This document shows, in pieces, positions 8,383 to 17,895 of a DNA stretch of 64,000 nt. Source of the stretch: Roseovarius faecimaris (lineage in GTDB: Bacteria; Pseudomonadota; Alphaproteobacteria; Rhodobacterales; Rhodobacteraceae); the NCBI RefSeq assembly GCF_009762325.1, contig NZ_CP034348.1, forward strand, positions 1,866,501 through 1,930,500, given 5' to 3'. The notes beneath the pieces were generated by a model. That model searched no databases. It saw nothing but the letters and a program-made list of their open reading frames with translations, and was not told the DNA's origin. Positions within the stretch are counted from its first letter, which is position 1; each line of letters starts with the position of its first letter. Position numbers and translations under genes: made by a program.

Positions 8383-8910
8383 TCAGAACAGCACGCTGGC
8401 GGTCATGTTCTGCAACATCCCCCAGATCGCCGTGACAAAGATCGACAGCATCCCGATGCCCTGGGTGATGATCCGGTGCTTGACCAGCCGTTTATAAAGA
8501 GCCTCGCCCGCCGGCTCTTCCACGCGGATCTTGCGCGCGGTCGCGACCGACAACAGCCCCACGATACTCATCGGAAAGCCCAGCAGAAACAGCGCCTGGG
8601 CAAACTCATTGCGATAGAAAAACCCGAGGATCGCCATCATCGTCAGCGCAAAACACGCAAACCCGGTGATCAGCAGACCCGATTGCCCGGCGATATAGAG
8701 AATGCGGTTGACGTTGATCCGCACCATCGCCTGCAGATCCTCGACCGCCTCGCCCTCGCCTTCCTTGCGCGCGCGCAGCACCATGTCCCAGGGCACCCCC
8801 AGCACCCAATGGCTGACCGACGACCACAGCACCGCCAGCGCGATCCAGAACCACAGGTTCGAGAAGCTGCGCATATCGATCAGTTCAAAGACGCTTTCGT
8901 ACCAGTCCAA
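8383..8910 (-). CDS. Conserved multi-pass membrane protein upstream of mfd
   Basis: A 175-residue protein with four hydrophobic segments: LWFWIALAVLWSSVSHWVLG near residues 19-38, an ILYIAGQSGLLITGFACFAL segment near 70-92, FAQALFLLGFPMSIVGLLSV near 102-121, and IGMLSIFVTAIWGMLQNM near the C-terminus. The loop after the first segment is charged (RARKEGEGE). Similar proteins in Rhodobacteraceae have been labelled 'component of SufBCD complex', but nothing in the sequence or the neighbours supports a role in Fe-S assembly; suf genes are not in view. It is transcribed with mfd. Function unknown. Confidence 0.8.
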   Translation of the reverse strand: MDWYESVFELIDMRSFSNLWFWIALAVLWSSVSHWVLGVPWDMVLRARKEGEGEAVEDLQAMVRINVNRILYIAGQSGLLITGFACFALTMMAILGFFYRNEFAQALFLLGFPMSIVGLLSVATARKIRVEEPAGEALYKRLVKHRIITQGIGMLSIFVTAIWGMLQNMTASVLF

Positions 8911-9023
8911 AATCCGGGCCCCAGGTTATCCCTTCTGGCCCCCCTTTAGCGCCCAAGTGAGGCAATTCCTACCCTTGAGTGCATGCGAAGCTTATGTCAC
9001 TCAGGAAGTGTTGCATCACATGA

Positions 9024-10028
<1,005 letters not shown>

Positions 10029-10059
10029 GCGGCCTGTCGCCGCCTTTACACAATCCTTA

Positions 10060-10088
10060 GTGACAGCCCGCGCCTCTGCCCCTATACT
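10060..10088 (+). promoter_or_regulatory. Candidate sigma-70 promoter for the SYLF lipoprotein gene
   Basis: GTGACA (10060-10065), a 17-base spacer and TATACT (10083-10088) give a good vegetative promoter 66 bases before the ATG at 10154. Confidence 0.5.
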
Positions 10089-10153
10089 ATGGGGCAGACC
10101 GGGATGAAAAAATCCGGCACATAACGTCAGGCAACACGAAAACGAGCAGGCTC

Positions 10154-10714
10154 ATGACAGATTTTACGCGACGGACATTCACCCTGGGTGCGTTGGCGGC
10201 AACCCCTTTGCTGGCCGCATGTGGCAACGGCGTGGGCAGTGATGGCGGCCCGCGCATCGACGCGCGCGCCGACACGACGCTGAACTACCTTTTCAACACC
10301 TACCCCAATACCCGGGATCTGGCGAACAAGGCGGCTGGCATGCTGGTCATGCCGCTGGTCACCGAGGCGGGGTTCATCGCCGGTGGTGGCTATGGGCGCG
10401 GCGCGCTCAGGATCAACGGCACCACGGTGGATTACTACTCGGCCACCAAAGGCAGCGTCGGGCTCCAGATCGGGGCACAGCAATTCGCCCATGTGCTGTT
10501 TTTCATGACCGAAGATGCGCTCAGCAAATTCCGCCGCTCCTCGGGCTGGGCCGCGGGCGCGGATATCGAATATGTGTTCAACGATTACGGCGAGAACCTG
10601 CGCGCCGAGACGACCACGGCGACCTCTCCCGTCGTGGCGGTGATCTTTGGCCAGGCGGGGCTCTTGGCCGGGGTGTCGCTTGAAGGCATGAAATACACCC
10701 GGATCATCCCCTGA
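10154..10714 (+). CDS. SYLF/YSC84-domain lipoprotein with Tat-like signal
   Basis: A 186-residue exported protein. The start has a twin-arginine pair (FTRRTFTLG), a hydrophobic stretch and a lipobox LLAAC with Cys at about residue 22, so it is probably a lipoprotein, possibly exported folded. The rest is a SYLF (YSC84) domain: AAGMLVMPLVTEAGFIAGGGYGRGAL, then WAAGADIEYVF..GENLRAE, and the end GVSLEGMKYTRI. SYLF domains bind phosphoinositides in eukaryotes; the bacterial role is not well defined. It has its own candidate promoter and is convergent with the receiver-domain gene. Confidence 0.85.
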   Translation: MTDFTRRTFTLGALAATPLLAACGNGVGSDGGPRIDARADTTLNYLFNTYPNTRDLANKAAGMLVMPLVTEAGFIAGGGYGRGALRINGTTVDYYSATKGSVGLQIGAQQFAHVLFFMTEDALSKFRRSSGWAAGADIEYVFNDYGENLRAETTTATSPVVAVIFGQAGLLAGVSLEGMKYTRIIP

Positions 10715-10745
10715 TCTTCTGACCGTTGCCGTCCGGAGGCAAGCG

Positions 10746-11177
10746 TCAGCCCGCCGTTCCCGCGGCGGGTTGTCTGCCATTGGCGGCTGCGTGTTCGGCA
10801 GGGGCAAACACCTCGCGAAACCGTGCGCCAAGCGCCTCATAGCTTGGTTCGTTCTTCTCGATCACCCGGAGCCCGGATCCGGCCGCCTTGGCCCACATGA
10901 AGGGCGAGGGCCAGCCCGAGACCATGATGATCGGCACGTCGCGATAGCGTGGATCGCTGGCCAGCTGACAGCCCAGGTCGATCCCGCGGCCGTCAGGCAG
11001 GGTATTGTCCAGCAGGATCATCTCATATGTCTGCACCGCCAGGGCCGCGCGCCCCTTCGACAGGGTGTCGGCAAAATCTATCTCCACATCCAGATTGCAG
11101 CGTGAGGCGGCACGCAGAATCTTCTGCTGATCAAAAAGGCTGTCCTCGATGGCCAGACAGCGCGCAGTGCGTTTCAT
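10746..11177 (-). CDS. Stand-alone response regulator receiver protein
   Basis: A 143-residue protein consisting of one REC domain and a short Ala-rich tail with no output domain. The acidic pocket is in AIEDSLFD, the phospho-acceptor Asp is in ILLDNTLPDG, the switch serine in PIIMVSGW, and the conserved Lys in RVIEKNEP. Such single-domain receivers act by protein contact or as phosphate sinks. No histidine kinase is adjacent; the ChpT-like phosphotransferase is 15 kb away and no link can be shown. A GC-rich hairpin (10750-10769) lies inside its last codons and may end the convergent SYLF transcript. Confidence 0.87.
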   Translation of the reverse strand: MKRTARCLAIEDSLFDQQKILRAASRCNLDVEIDFADTLSKGRAALAVQTYEMILLDNTLPDGRGIDLGCQLASDPRYRDVPIIMVSGWPSPFMWAKAAGSGLRVIEKNEPSYEALGARFREVFAPAEHAAANGRQPAAGTAG

Positions 11178-11251
11178 CGGGTGGTACCCCCTTCATAGCG
11201 CATACGCTCAAAAGGCTGGCACATCCCCGTTAATAACCGGTTAAATCCGGC

Positions 11252-11521
11252 TCAGTGCAGCGTGAACTCCCCCACCATGTTGCGCCATTCGCCGGGCGCG
11301 ATCATTTTGCGGTGGGTAAACTTGACCGAATGCAGCGGGCCTTCGATCTCGCGCTGCCAGAACTCGACAAATTCGAACAGCCGCGGATGATCCGGCGCAA
11401 TATCGTAATCCTGCCAGATAAACGTATTCAGAACATGGGTATAATCCGGCATCCGGTAAAAGAATTCCGCCGTGGTCAGCCCGTACCCCTTCAGCATCAT
11501 TTCCGTCTCACTCATCTGCAT
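11252..11521 (-). CDS. usg: Usg family protein
   Basis: An 89-residue protein of the small alphaproteobacterial Usg family, first named for its place upstream of trp genes in Caulobacter; biochemical function unknown. The family core is visible: LKGYGLTTAEFFYRMPDY, then HVLNTFIWQDYDIAPDHP, FWQREIEGPLHSV and FTHRKMIAPGEWR. The start at 11521 follows GAGG by 6 bases; a longer frame to 11557 lacks such a site. Here it is next to gyrA, divergently, not next to trp genes. Confidence 0.88.
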   Translation of the reverse strand: MQMSETEMMLKGYGLTTAEFFYRMPDYTHVLNTFIWQDYDIAPDHPRLFEFVEFWQREIEGPLHSVKFTHRKMIAPGEWRNMVGEFTLH

Positions 11522-11600
11522 GTTTTGCCTCACCTTCCGAGTCTTCTTGCACTCCACGACTCAATCATGCCTCAGAAAAATTACTTTTCAATAAAAACAG

Positions 11601-11635
11601 TATGTTAGCAGTCATGTTTGATGGCTGCTAACATA
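11601..11635. promoter_or_regulatory. 35-bp palindrome between usg and gyrA
   Basis: TATGTTAGCAG (11601-11611) is exactly inverted as CTGCTAACATA (11625-11635). Inside, CAT and ATG extend the stem after one T-G pair, leaving a 5-base loop. It ends 15 bases before the -35 of the gyrA promoter, in a divergent intergenic region, so an operator is as likely as a hairpin. Confidence 0.5.
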
Positions 11636-11650
11636 GGCAGGAGAGAGGGA

Positions 11651-11680
11651 TTGCACCCCATATCCTGTCTCTGGTATAGT
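11651..11680 (+). promoter_or_regulatory. Candidate gyrA promoter
   Basis: TTGCAC (11651-11656), an 18-base spacer and TATAGT (11675-11680) lie 45 bases before the gyrA GTG start. Confidence 0.55.
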
Positions 11681-11724
11681 TTTCCCAACAAGATATAGAC
11701 GTCTCCGACAGAGCAGGCCGCAGC

Positions 11725-14463
11725 GTGAACGACACCCCGGAAACCCCTGAAAACATGGACGAAATGCCGCCCGAACGCCCCCCGTATGACGGGCCTTCGG
11801 TGTCGATCGAAGAGGAGATGAAAACCTCCTATCTCGACTACGCGATGAGCGTCATCGTCTCCCGCGCGATCCCCGACCTGCGTGACGGGCTGAAACCGGT
11901 GCACCGGCGCATTCTCTATGCCATGCACGAGACCGGCAACACCCATGACAAACCCTATCGCAAATCGGCCCGGCCGGTCGGCGATGTCATGGGTAAATAC
12001 CACCCGCACGGCGATTCAGCCATCTACGACGCCCTTGTGCGCATGGCCCAGGATTTCTCCATGTCCCTGCCGCTTCTGGACGGTCAGGGCAATTTCGGCT
12101 CGATGGACGGCGATAACGCCGCCGCCATGCGCTATACCGAGGTGCGCATGGACAAACCCGCCAGCGCGCTTCTGGCGGATATCGAGAAAGACACCGTCAA
12201 TTTCCAGGACAATTACGACGGCAAGGACCGCGAGCCCACCGTTCTGCCCGCGCGTTTCCCCAACATGCTGGTCAATGGTGCGGGCGGCATCGCTGTCGGC
12301 ATGGCCACCAATATCCCGCCGCACAACCTGGGCGAGGTGGTCGATGCCACGCTGGCGCTGATCGACAACCCGGATCTGAGCACCGAAGAACTGATCGACT
12401 ATGTCCCGGGCCCCGATTTCCCCACGGGCGGGATCATGCTGGGCCGCTCCGGGGCGCGCAAAGCCTATCTTGAGGGGCGCGGCAGCGTGATCGTGCGCGC
12501 GAAAACCCGCGTCGAAGAGATCAGGAAAGACCGCTACGCCATTGTTATTGATGAGATTCCCTATCAAGTAAACAAGGCCGCGATGATCGAGAAAATCGCC
12601 GAGGCCGCGCGCGAGAAAAAGATCGAGGGCATCGCCCATGTGCAGGACGAAAGCGACCGCAACGGCGTGCGCGTGGTGGTCGAACTCAAGCGCGACGCCA
12701 CCGCCGAGGTGGTGCTGAACCAGCTCTTCCGCTTCACACCGATGCAGACCTCCTTCGGCTGCAACATGCTGGCCCTCAATGGCGGCCGCCCGGAACAGCT
12801 GACGCTATACGGATTCCTGAGTGCTTTCATAACCTTCCGTGAAGAAGTTGTTGCGCGCCGCACGGCCTATGACCTGCGCCGCGCCCGCGAGCGGAGCCAT
12901 GTGCTCTGTGGCCTCGCCGTGGCTGTCTCCAACGTCGATGAGGTGGTCGCGACCATCCGCGCCTCCGCCGATGCCGCCGAGGCCCGCGCCAAACTGATGG
13001 AGCGCCGCTGGCCTGCCCATGACATCCTCGAATACATCGCGCTGATCGACGACCCGACCCATACCGCCAATGACGATGGCACCTATAACCTCTCCGAAAC
13101 GCAGGCCCGCGCCATTCTGGAGCTGCGCCTGCAACGGCTGACCCAGCTCGGTGTCAAGGAAGTCACCGACGAGCTGCAGGACCTGGCCGCCAAAATCAAG
13201 GAATACCTCGCCATTCTCGCCAGCCGCGAGCGGATCATGCAGATCATCTCGGACGAGCTGCGCGAGGTGCGCGAGCAATTCGCCGTGCCGCGCCGCACCG
13301 AGATCGTCGACTGGTCCGGCGACATGGAAGACGAGGACCTGATCGAGCGCGAGGATATGGTCGTGACGGTCACGGAATCGGGCTATATCAAGCGCACCGC
13401 GCTGGCCGATTTCCGCGCCCAGAAGCGCGGCGGCAAGGGGCTGTCGGGCATGCAGACCAAGGAAGAGGACGTGGTCACCACCCTCTTTGTGGCCAATACC
13501 CATACGCAGCTTTTGTTCTTCACCACCGATGGAATGGTCTACAAGCTCAAGACCTGGCGGCTGCCACAGGGCGGGCGCACCTCGAAGGGCAAGGCGATCG
13601 TCAACATCCTGCCCATTCCGCAAGGGGTCTCGATTGCCGCGATCATGCCCGTCGATGTCCCCGAGGAAGACTGGCAGAACCTCCAGATCTTCTTTGCCAC
13701 CTCCGCCGGCGATGTGCGGCGCAATGCGCTCAGCGATTTCACCAATGTGAAGTCCAACGGCAAGATCGCGATGAAGCTGCCCGATGAAGACACCCGGCTG
13801 GTCAATGCCCGGATCTGCAGCGAGGATGACGACGTGATGCTCGTCACCACCTCCGGCCGCGCCATCCGTTTTCCCACGACCGAGGTGCGCGTCTTCAAGG
13901 GCCGCGATTCCACCGGCGTGCGCGGGATCAGACTACAGGGTGATGACGCCGTCGTGTCGATGTCCATCATCCGCCATTTCGACGCCACGCCCGATGAGCG
14001 CGCCGCCTATCTCAAGATGCGCCGCCAGATGGCCGGCGCCGAGGATAGCGAGGTGAGCTCCGACGAGGAAGGCAATGAAAACGCCGAGATTTCCGCCGAA
14101 CGCTTCGACGAGATGAAGGCGGCGGAGAACCTGATCCTGACGATCACCAGCCAGGGCGCGGGCAAGCTCAGCTCGTCCCATGACTACCCCGTGCGCGGGC
14201 GTGGCGGCATGGGCGTGCAGGCGATGGACAAGGCGATGCGCGGCGGGCCTCTGGTGGCCTCCTTCCCCGTGGATCTGGCCGACCAGATCATGCTGGCCAC
14301 CTCCAAGGGCCAGTCGATCCGCGTGCCGGTCGAGGGGATCTCCTTCCGCTCGCGCTCTGCCGGCGGGGTCAAGGTCTTTGACACCGGCAAGGGCGAAAGC
14401 GTGGTTTCCGTGGCCTGGATCGCCGATCAGGGCGACGACGAAGAGGTCGCGCCGGCCGATTGA
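11725..14463 (+). CDS. gyrA: DNA gyrase subunit A
   Basis: GyrA is the breakage-reunion subunit of the A2B2 gyrase that introduces negative supercoils. The 912-residue protein starts at a GTG. The N-terminal domain has [24 protein letters not shown], and the catalytic tyrosine lies in [11 protein letters not shown]. The quinolone-resistance region reads [17 protein letters not shown], with the wild-type Ser and Asp at the positions of E. coli S83 and D87. The C-terminal half carries the six-bladed wrapping domain, with the GyrA-box-like QKRGGKG. An acidic insert (about residues 770-800) is rich in Asp/Glu. A palindromic repeat lies 5 bases after the stop. Confidence 0.98.
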   Translation: MNDTPETPENMDEMPPERPPYDGPSVSIEEEMKTSYLDYAMSVIVSRAIPDLRDGLKPVHRRILYAMHETGNTHDKPYRKSARPVGDVMGKYHPHGDSAIYDALVRMAQDFSMSLPLLDGQGNFGSMDGDNAAAMRYTEVRMDKPASALLADIEKDTVNFQDNYDGKDREPTVLPARFPNMLVNGAGGIAVGMATNIPPHNLGEVVDATLALIDNPDLSTEELIDYVPGPDFPTGGIMLGRSGARKAYLEGRGSVIVRAKTRVEEIRKDRYAIVIDEIPYQVNKAAMIEKIAEAAREKKIEGIAHVQDESDRNGVRVVVELKRDATAEVVLNQLFRFTPMQTSFGCNMLALNGGRPEQLTLYGFLSAFITFREEVVARRTAYDLRRARERSHVLCGLAVAVSNVDEVVATIRASADAAEARAKLMERRWPAHDILEYIALIDDPTHTANDDGTYNLSETQARAILELRLQRLTQLGVKEVTDELQDLAAKIKEYLAILASRERIMQIISDELREVREQFAVPRRTEIVDWSGDMEDEDLIEREDMVVTVTESGYIKRTALADFRAQKRGGKGLSGMQTKEEDVVTTLFVANTHTQLLFFTTDGMVYKLKTWRLPQGGRTSKGKAIVNILPIPQGVSIAAIMPVDVPEEDWQNLQIFFATSAGDVRRNALSDFTNVKSNGKIAMKLPDEDTRLVNARICSEDDDVMLVTTSGRAIRFPTTEVRVFKGRDSTGVRGIRLQGDDAVVSMSIIRHFDATPDERAAYLKMRRQMAGAEDSEVSSDEEGNENAEISAERFDEMKAAENLILTITSQGAGKLSSSHDYPVRGRGGMGVQAMDKAMRGGPLVASFPVDLADQIMLATSKGQSIRVPVEGISFRSRSAGGVKVFDTGKGESVVSVAWIADQGDDEEVAPAD

Positions 14464-14467
14464 TGCG

Positions 14468-14495
14468 GTAGGGTGCGTGATATCACGCACCTTAC
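14468..14495. repeat. Dispersed palindrome, gyrA copy
   Basis: A 20-bp perfect palindrome GGTGCGTGATATCACGCACC (14472-14491) flanked by GTAG and TTAC. It shares GTAGGGTGCGTG and CACGCACC with copies at 19794-19908, 57019-57042 and 59605-59630. It can serve as a 3' hairpin for gyrA. Confidence 0.8.
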
Positions 14496-14566
14496 GGCCC
14501 TTAACCCTATATCAAAGCCTCCTCGGCTAGGCTCCGGGTCATCTGTCCCTGATGAACGGCCCGCCG

Positions 14567-14920
14567 ATGAACCTCTATTGTGTCCAGATCGACCTCAAGC
14601 AGGATGCCAAAGCCCTGCATTTCGCCGCCGCGCTCGCCACATGGCTGAACCACCTGCAATCCGAAGGCGTGATCGGCCCCTGGTGCCTGATGCGGCGCAA
14701 GCTCAACCTCGCCGCCGATTGCTACCGCGATTTCTTTCTGGAGATCGAGTTCAACGATCTCGCCTCGCTTGACGCCGCCTTTCACGCCACCGCTCATACC
14801 GATGACCACCCCGAAGGTCAGATGCGCATGCGCGTGCATGACATGATTGACCGGATGGATTTCGCGCTTTACCGCCCCTATCCCGACCCGGCAGGGGCGG
14901 AGCGTATGTCGTTCATCTGA
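14567..14920 (+). CDS. Conserved small protein, DUF6614-like
   Basis: A 117-residue soluble protein with no signal or membrane segment. It starts MNLYCVQIDLKQDAKALHFA and ends DFALYRPYPDPAGAERMSFI, with LMRRKLNLA in the middle; a small alphaproteobacterial family of unknown function (I recall it as DUF6614) has this layout, which resembles a ferredoxin-like dimeric fold. An in-frame ATG 15 bases upstream (14552) is an alternative start; neither has a strong ribosome site. It is followed by a strong terminator. Family assignment is from memory and not certain. Confidence 0.75.
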   Translation: MNLYCVQIDLKQDAKALHFAAALATWLNHLQSEGVIGPWCLMRRKLNLAADCYRDFFLEIEFNDLASLDAAFHATAHTDDHPEGQMRMRVHDMIDRMDFALYRPYPDPAGAERMSFI

Positions 14921-14951
14921 CATCCCCGCCTTTCAAGCGGCACCCCAACAG

Positions 14952-14985
14952 AAACGGCCCCGGAGCAGCACTCCGGGGCCGTTTT
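14952..14985. terminator. Strong intrinsic terminator, bidirectional
   Basis: AAACGGCCCCGGAG (14952-14965) pairs with CTCCGGGGCCGTTT (14971-14984) around a 5-base loop, with A and T runs at the two ends. It separates the DUF6614-like gene and the convergent OPX gene. Confidence 0.9.
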
Positions 14986-15005
14986 CGATACTTATCCGGT
15001 CAGGC

Positions 15006-16124
15006 TTAGTTGGCGATGGCGTTCACCGTCGCGCTCGCACCCACCACCGAGCCGACAAGGCCCAGGATCGTCCGGGCCGACGCCACCGGAGATTCCGTCG
15101 CCAGCAGCGTGTCATTCGGGTTGATCTCGAACTGGCGCGCCGCAAACAGCCCATCCGCCGAGGTCAGATCGATCGTGAACACCACCTGCTGCATATCGGG
15201 GCCTTCCATACCGGGCTTGAGGTCATCCGCCTCATATTCCCGCAGGATCAGGATACCGCGCGGATCGGCCCGGTCTTCTCTCAGACCGCCCATCGCCGAC
15301 AGGGCTTCCATCACGCTCATATGCTCTTTTTCGAAATAGATCACGCTTTCTGCCGCAGCAGCACCCAGAACGTTGAAGGTGCGCTCATCCTCCACCACCG
15401 AGATCTGATCGCCGCCGCGCAGACGCACGTTCCGCTCGGGATCTTCCAGAAGCGAATCGACACGCGTCTCATAGGTGTGTCCGGCGCGTTGCAGCCGCAC
15501 CAGCGGGTGCCGCAGCGATGACGCGACACCGCCGCCAAGCGCCAGCGCCGTCAGGATCTTGGTGTTGCGGTTCTCCAGCGGATAGCGCCCCGGCTTGCCG
15601 ACGCCGCTGACCATATCGACGGAGTTGTTGCGCCCCGGCTCGACCGAAAGCTGCACCTGCGCCGAGGGCGAAATCTCTTCCAGGGCGTTCTGCAGGCGCT
15701 GCCGCGCAGTGGTCTGCGACAGGCCGCGCACATGCACATCGCCCACATAGGGCATGAAGATCTTGCCGCCTTCCGAAACGGTCATCGGCGGCAGAACGGT
15801 CTGCTTGCTGTTCTGCCCGGACAGAAGCGAATTCTCCTGGTTGTCCCAGACCACGATGGTCAGCAAATCCCCGGTCTGGATCACCGAGCTGTCGGGGCCA
15901 TGATCCGAGCCGAACCAATGGTAATGCCCGTGCCAGCCGGTTGCGGGCCAGGTCGCAAGCTGATCGGTGATGTCCCGGGTGACCGCAACCACCTGAAAGG
16001 TCGGGTTCTCGGATTCGGCTTCAGTGAAGATTTCTGATTGCAAGGCCGCCCCACGCGGCAGGCTGCACGCCGCCAGCAAAAGGCTAAACCCAAGGATTAC
16101 AAAGGATTGCGCGAGTTTTGGCAA
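15006..16124 (-). CDS. Polysaccharide export outer-membrane lipoprotein (OPX/Wza-like)
   Basis: A 372-residue exported lipoprotein: hydrophobic signal with lipobox LLLAACS near residue 20. The polysaccharide export domain is visible as IQTGDLLTIVVWDNQEN..., and the SEGGKIFMPYVGDVHVRGLS block. Two SLBB-type segments follow: the KPGRYPLENRNTKILTALAL region with GDQISVVED, and the FNVLGAAAAESVIYFEKEHMSVMEAL region. The C-terminus has a hydrophobic segment RTILGLVGSVVGASATVNAI that could be the membrane-crossing helix. OPX proteins form the outer-membrane channel for capsule or exopolysaccharide. It is divergent from three glycan genes that follow. Confidence 0.92.
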   Translation of the reverse strand: MPKLAQSFVILGFSLLLAACSLPRGAALQSEIFTEAESENPTFQVVAVTRDITDQLATWPATGWHGHYHWFGSDHGPDSSVIQTGDLLTIVVWDNQENSLLSGQNSKQTVLPPMTVSEGGKIFMPYVGDVHVRGLSQTTARQRLQNALEEISPSAQVQLSVEPGRNNSVDMVSGVGKPGRYPLENRNTKILTALALGGGVASSLRHPLVRLQRAGHTYETRVDSLLEDPERNVRLRGGDQISVVEDERTFNVLGAAAAESVIYFEKEHMSVMEALSAMGGLREDRADPRGILILREYEADDLKPGMEGPDMQQVVFTIDLTSADGLFAARQFEINPNDTLLATESPVASARTILGLVGSVVGASATVNAIAN

Positions 16125-16233
16125 AGTCTCCCCCGAAGGTCAGAGCATACTATATGTTTCCGAGTATTCCCTAACCCGCTCTAGCGCTGGTATACAACTC
16201 AAAATTGGCCCCTTTTCGAGACAGTCCCAAATC

Positions 16234-17082
16234 GTGACCAAAAGACCGCAAATTCGCCGCATTCTTGTAACCGGCGCCAATGGGCGGCTGGGCCGTTTGC
16301 TGCAAGGCGCCGCCCCCGCCGCCGTACCCGCGCCGGTTGAATTTCTCTTTGCTGCCCGATCCGGGCCAAGCGATCTGCCCGCGTTCGACGCCGTCGCGCT
16401 GCCCGACACCCTGCCGCCCGCCGACATGGTCATCGGCCTCTGGGGCGTGACCTCGGGCAGCCCGGCCGCGCTTGCCCGCAACGCCACTCTCGCCACCGCG
16501 ACACAGGCCCTGGCCCGCGCCACCGGGGCCCGCGTCGCGTTGCACCTGTCGTCCGCCGGGGTCTACGGCCCGGGCGAGGATCTGTCCGAGGACAGCCCCG
16601 CCCTCGCCGCCTCGGATTACGGCCGCGCCAAGCTGCGGATGGAGGCCGCCGTCGCCGGGTTCGCAGGCGACGGCATCGCCCATTGCTGCATCCGTCTGGC
16701 CAATGTGGTGGGCGCCGACAGCCTCGCCTCGGGCCTTTCGGGCAGCGCGCCGGTGACCCTTACCCGCTTTGACGATGGCAAGGGGCCGTTGCGCAGCTAT
16801 GTCGCGCCGGGGCATCTGCGAGGCATTTTTGCCGCCCTCTCGGCCCTGCCCGCCGCCGCGCTTCCGCCCGTGCTCAATGTCGCGGCGCCCCCCCCTGTCG
16901 AGATGGAGGCGCTGGCCCGCGCCGCGGGCAAGGACGTGGCCTGGAAACCGGTCACCCCCGCCGACCGCCAGCGCGTCACCCTCAACACCGCGCGACTGGC
17001 AGCCTTGCTGCCCGATCTCAGCTTGCCTAAAACCGCAGAGGACATGATCGCGGATTGGCAACAGGCAAGGGCCCTCGCATGA
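16234..17082 (+). CDS. NAD-dependent epimerase/dehydratase (extended SDR)
   Basis: A 282-residue extended SDR. Seen: RRILVTGANGRLGRLL Rossmann motif at the N-terminus, LHLSSAGVYGPG with the catalytic serine region, and SDYGRAKLRME with the Y-x3-K pair. The family includes nucleotide-sugar epimerases, reductases and dehydratases. The GTG at 16234 is chosen because it begins right before the Rossmann strand; no strong ribosome site precedes it and the frame is open further upstream. Its stop overlaps the next gene by 4 bases (ATGA), so it is coupled to the sugar transferase. Likely role: a sugar-nucleotide step for the exopolysaccharide. Confidence 0.85.
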   Translation: MTKRPQIRRILVTGANGRLGRLLQGAAPAAVPAPVEFLFAARSGPSDLPAFDAVALPDTLPPADMVIGLWGVTSGSPAALARNATLATATQALARATGARVALHLSSAGVYGPGEDLSEDSPALAASDYGRAKLRMEAAVAGFAGDGIAHCCIRLANVVGADSLASGLSGSAPVTLTRFDDGKGPLRSYVAPGHLRGIFAALSALPAAALPPVLNVAAPPPVEMEALARAAGKDVAWKPVTPADRQRVTLNTARLAALLPDLSLPKTAEDMIADWQQARALA

Positions 17083-17690
17083 CCTTCGGCAAACGGCTCT
17101 TCGATATTGTGCTGGCTCTTCTTCTCGGGGCGCTGCTGCTTTTGCCGATCCTCGTGATCGCGGCACTGATCCTGCTGCGTGACGGCCGGCCGGTCCTGTA
17201 CCTCTCCGAGCGGATGAAGACGCCGGAACAGGGTTTTCAGCTCTGGAAATTCAGGACCATGACCGTGGTCGCCTCCGACAGCGGCGTGTCTGGCGGCGAC
17301 AAATCCGCCCGGATCACCCCGATCGGGGCCTGGCTGCGCCGCTACCGGCTCGATGAACTGCCGCAATTGTGGAACATCCTGCGTGGCGATATCAGCTTTG
17401 TCGGCCCGCGCCCGCCCCTGCGCCGCTATGTCGAGATGTGCCCCGACCTCTACCGCCGCGTGCTGCGTGCCCGCCCCGGCGTGACCGGGCTTGCGACCCT
17501 GGTCTTTCACAAGACCGAAGAACGTCTTCTCGCCCCCTGCCGCACCCCCGAAGAAACCGAGGCCGTCTATCTGCGCCGCTGCGTGCCGGTCAAGGGACGG
17601 CTCGATCTGATCTATGCCGCCAACCGCTCGGTCTGCTATGATGCCAGGCTGATGGCCGAAACCGTGCTGCGCGTGCTGCGCCGCTCCTGA
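17079..17690 (+). CDS. Polyprenyl-phosphate sugar-1-phosphate transferase
   Basis: A 203-residue initiating sugar transferase of the bacterial sugar transferase family (WbaP/PglC-type core). One N-terminal membrane segment (LFDIVLALLLGALLLLPILV) is followed by the basic/polar catalytic face: LWKFRTM, RITPIGAWLRRYRLDELPQL, and the signature NILRGDISFVGPRPP. It loads the first sugar-phosphate onto a lipid carrier. This short form lacks the multi-pass N-terminal region of WbaP. It overlaps the epimerase gene by 4 bases. Sugar specificity cannot be read from the sequence. Confidence 0.93.
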   Translation: MTFGKRLFDIVLALLLGALLLLPILVIAALILLRDGRPVLYLSERMKTPEQGFQLWKFRTMTVVASDSGVSGGDKSARITPIGAWLRRYRLDELPQLWNILRGDISFVGPRPPLRRYVEMCPDLYRRVLRARPGVTGLATLVFHKTEERLLAPCRTPEETEAVYLRRCVPVKGRLDLIYAANRSVCYDARLMAETVLRVLRRS

Positions 17691-17895
17691 CCCCGGATTG
17701 GCGGATCCCCGCCCATGCCTCCCGGCCGCGGGTGGAAAACAGTGCTCTTATTGCCATTCCCGCAGGCTTTGGCCCCCGCATGCTTGCTAAACCGGCGCGC
17801 GAGGGCTAAGCGTTGAGACAGACAGAGGCCCGCAAAAAAGGGCCAAGAGGACAGAACAGGCACGGGCAGAAGCGCTCGTCAGGGGACACAGTCGG

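Noticed and set aside
6843..8435. 530-codon plus-strand frame
   Set aside because: Antisense to mfd; high Arg/His content and no domains. Several other long frames opposite mfd, gyrA, proA and potABCD were rejected for the same reason.
11725..14463. Quinolone-resistance mutation in gyrA
   Set aside because: The region reads GDSAIYD with the wild-type Ser and Asp.
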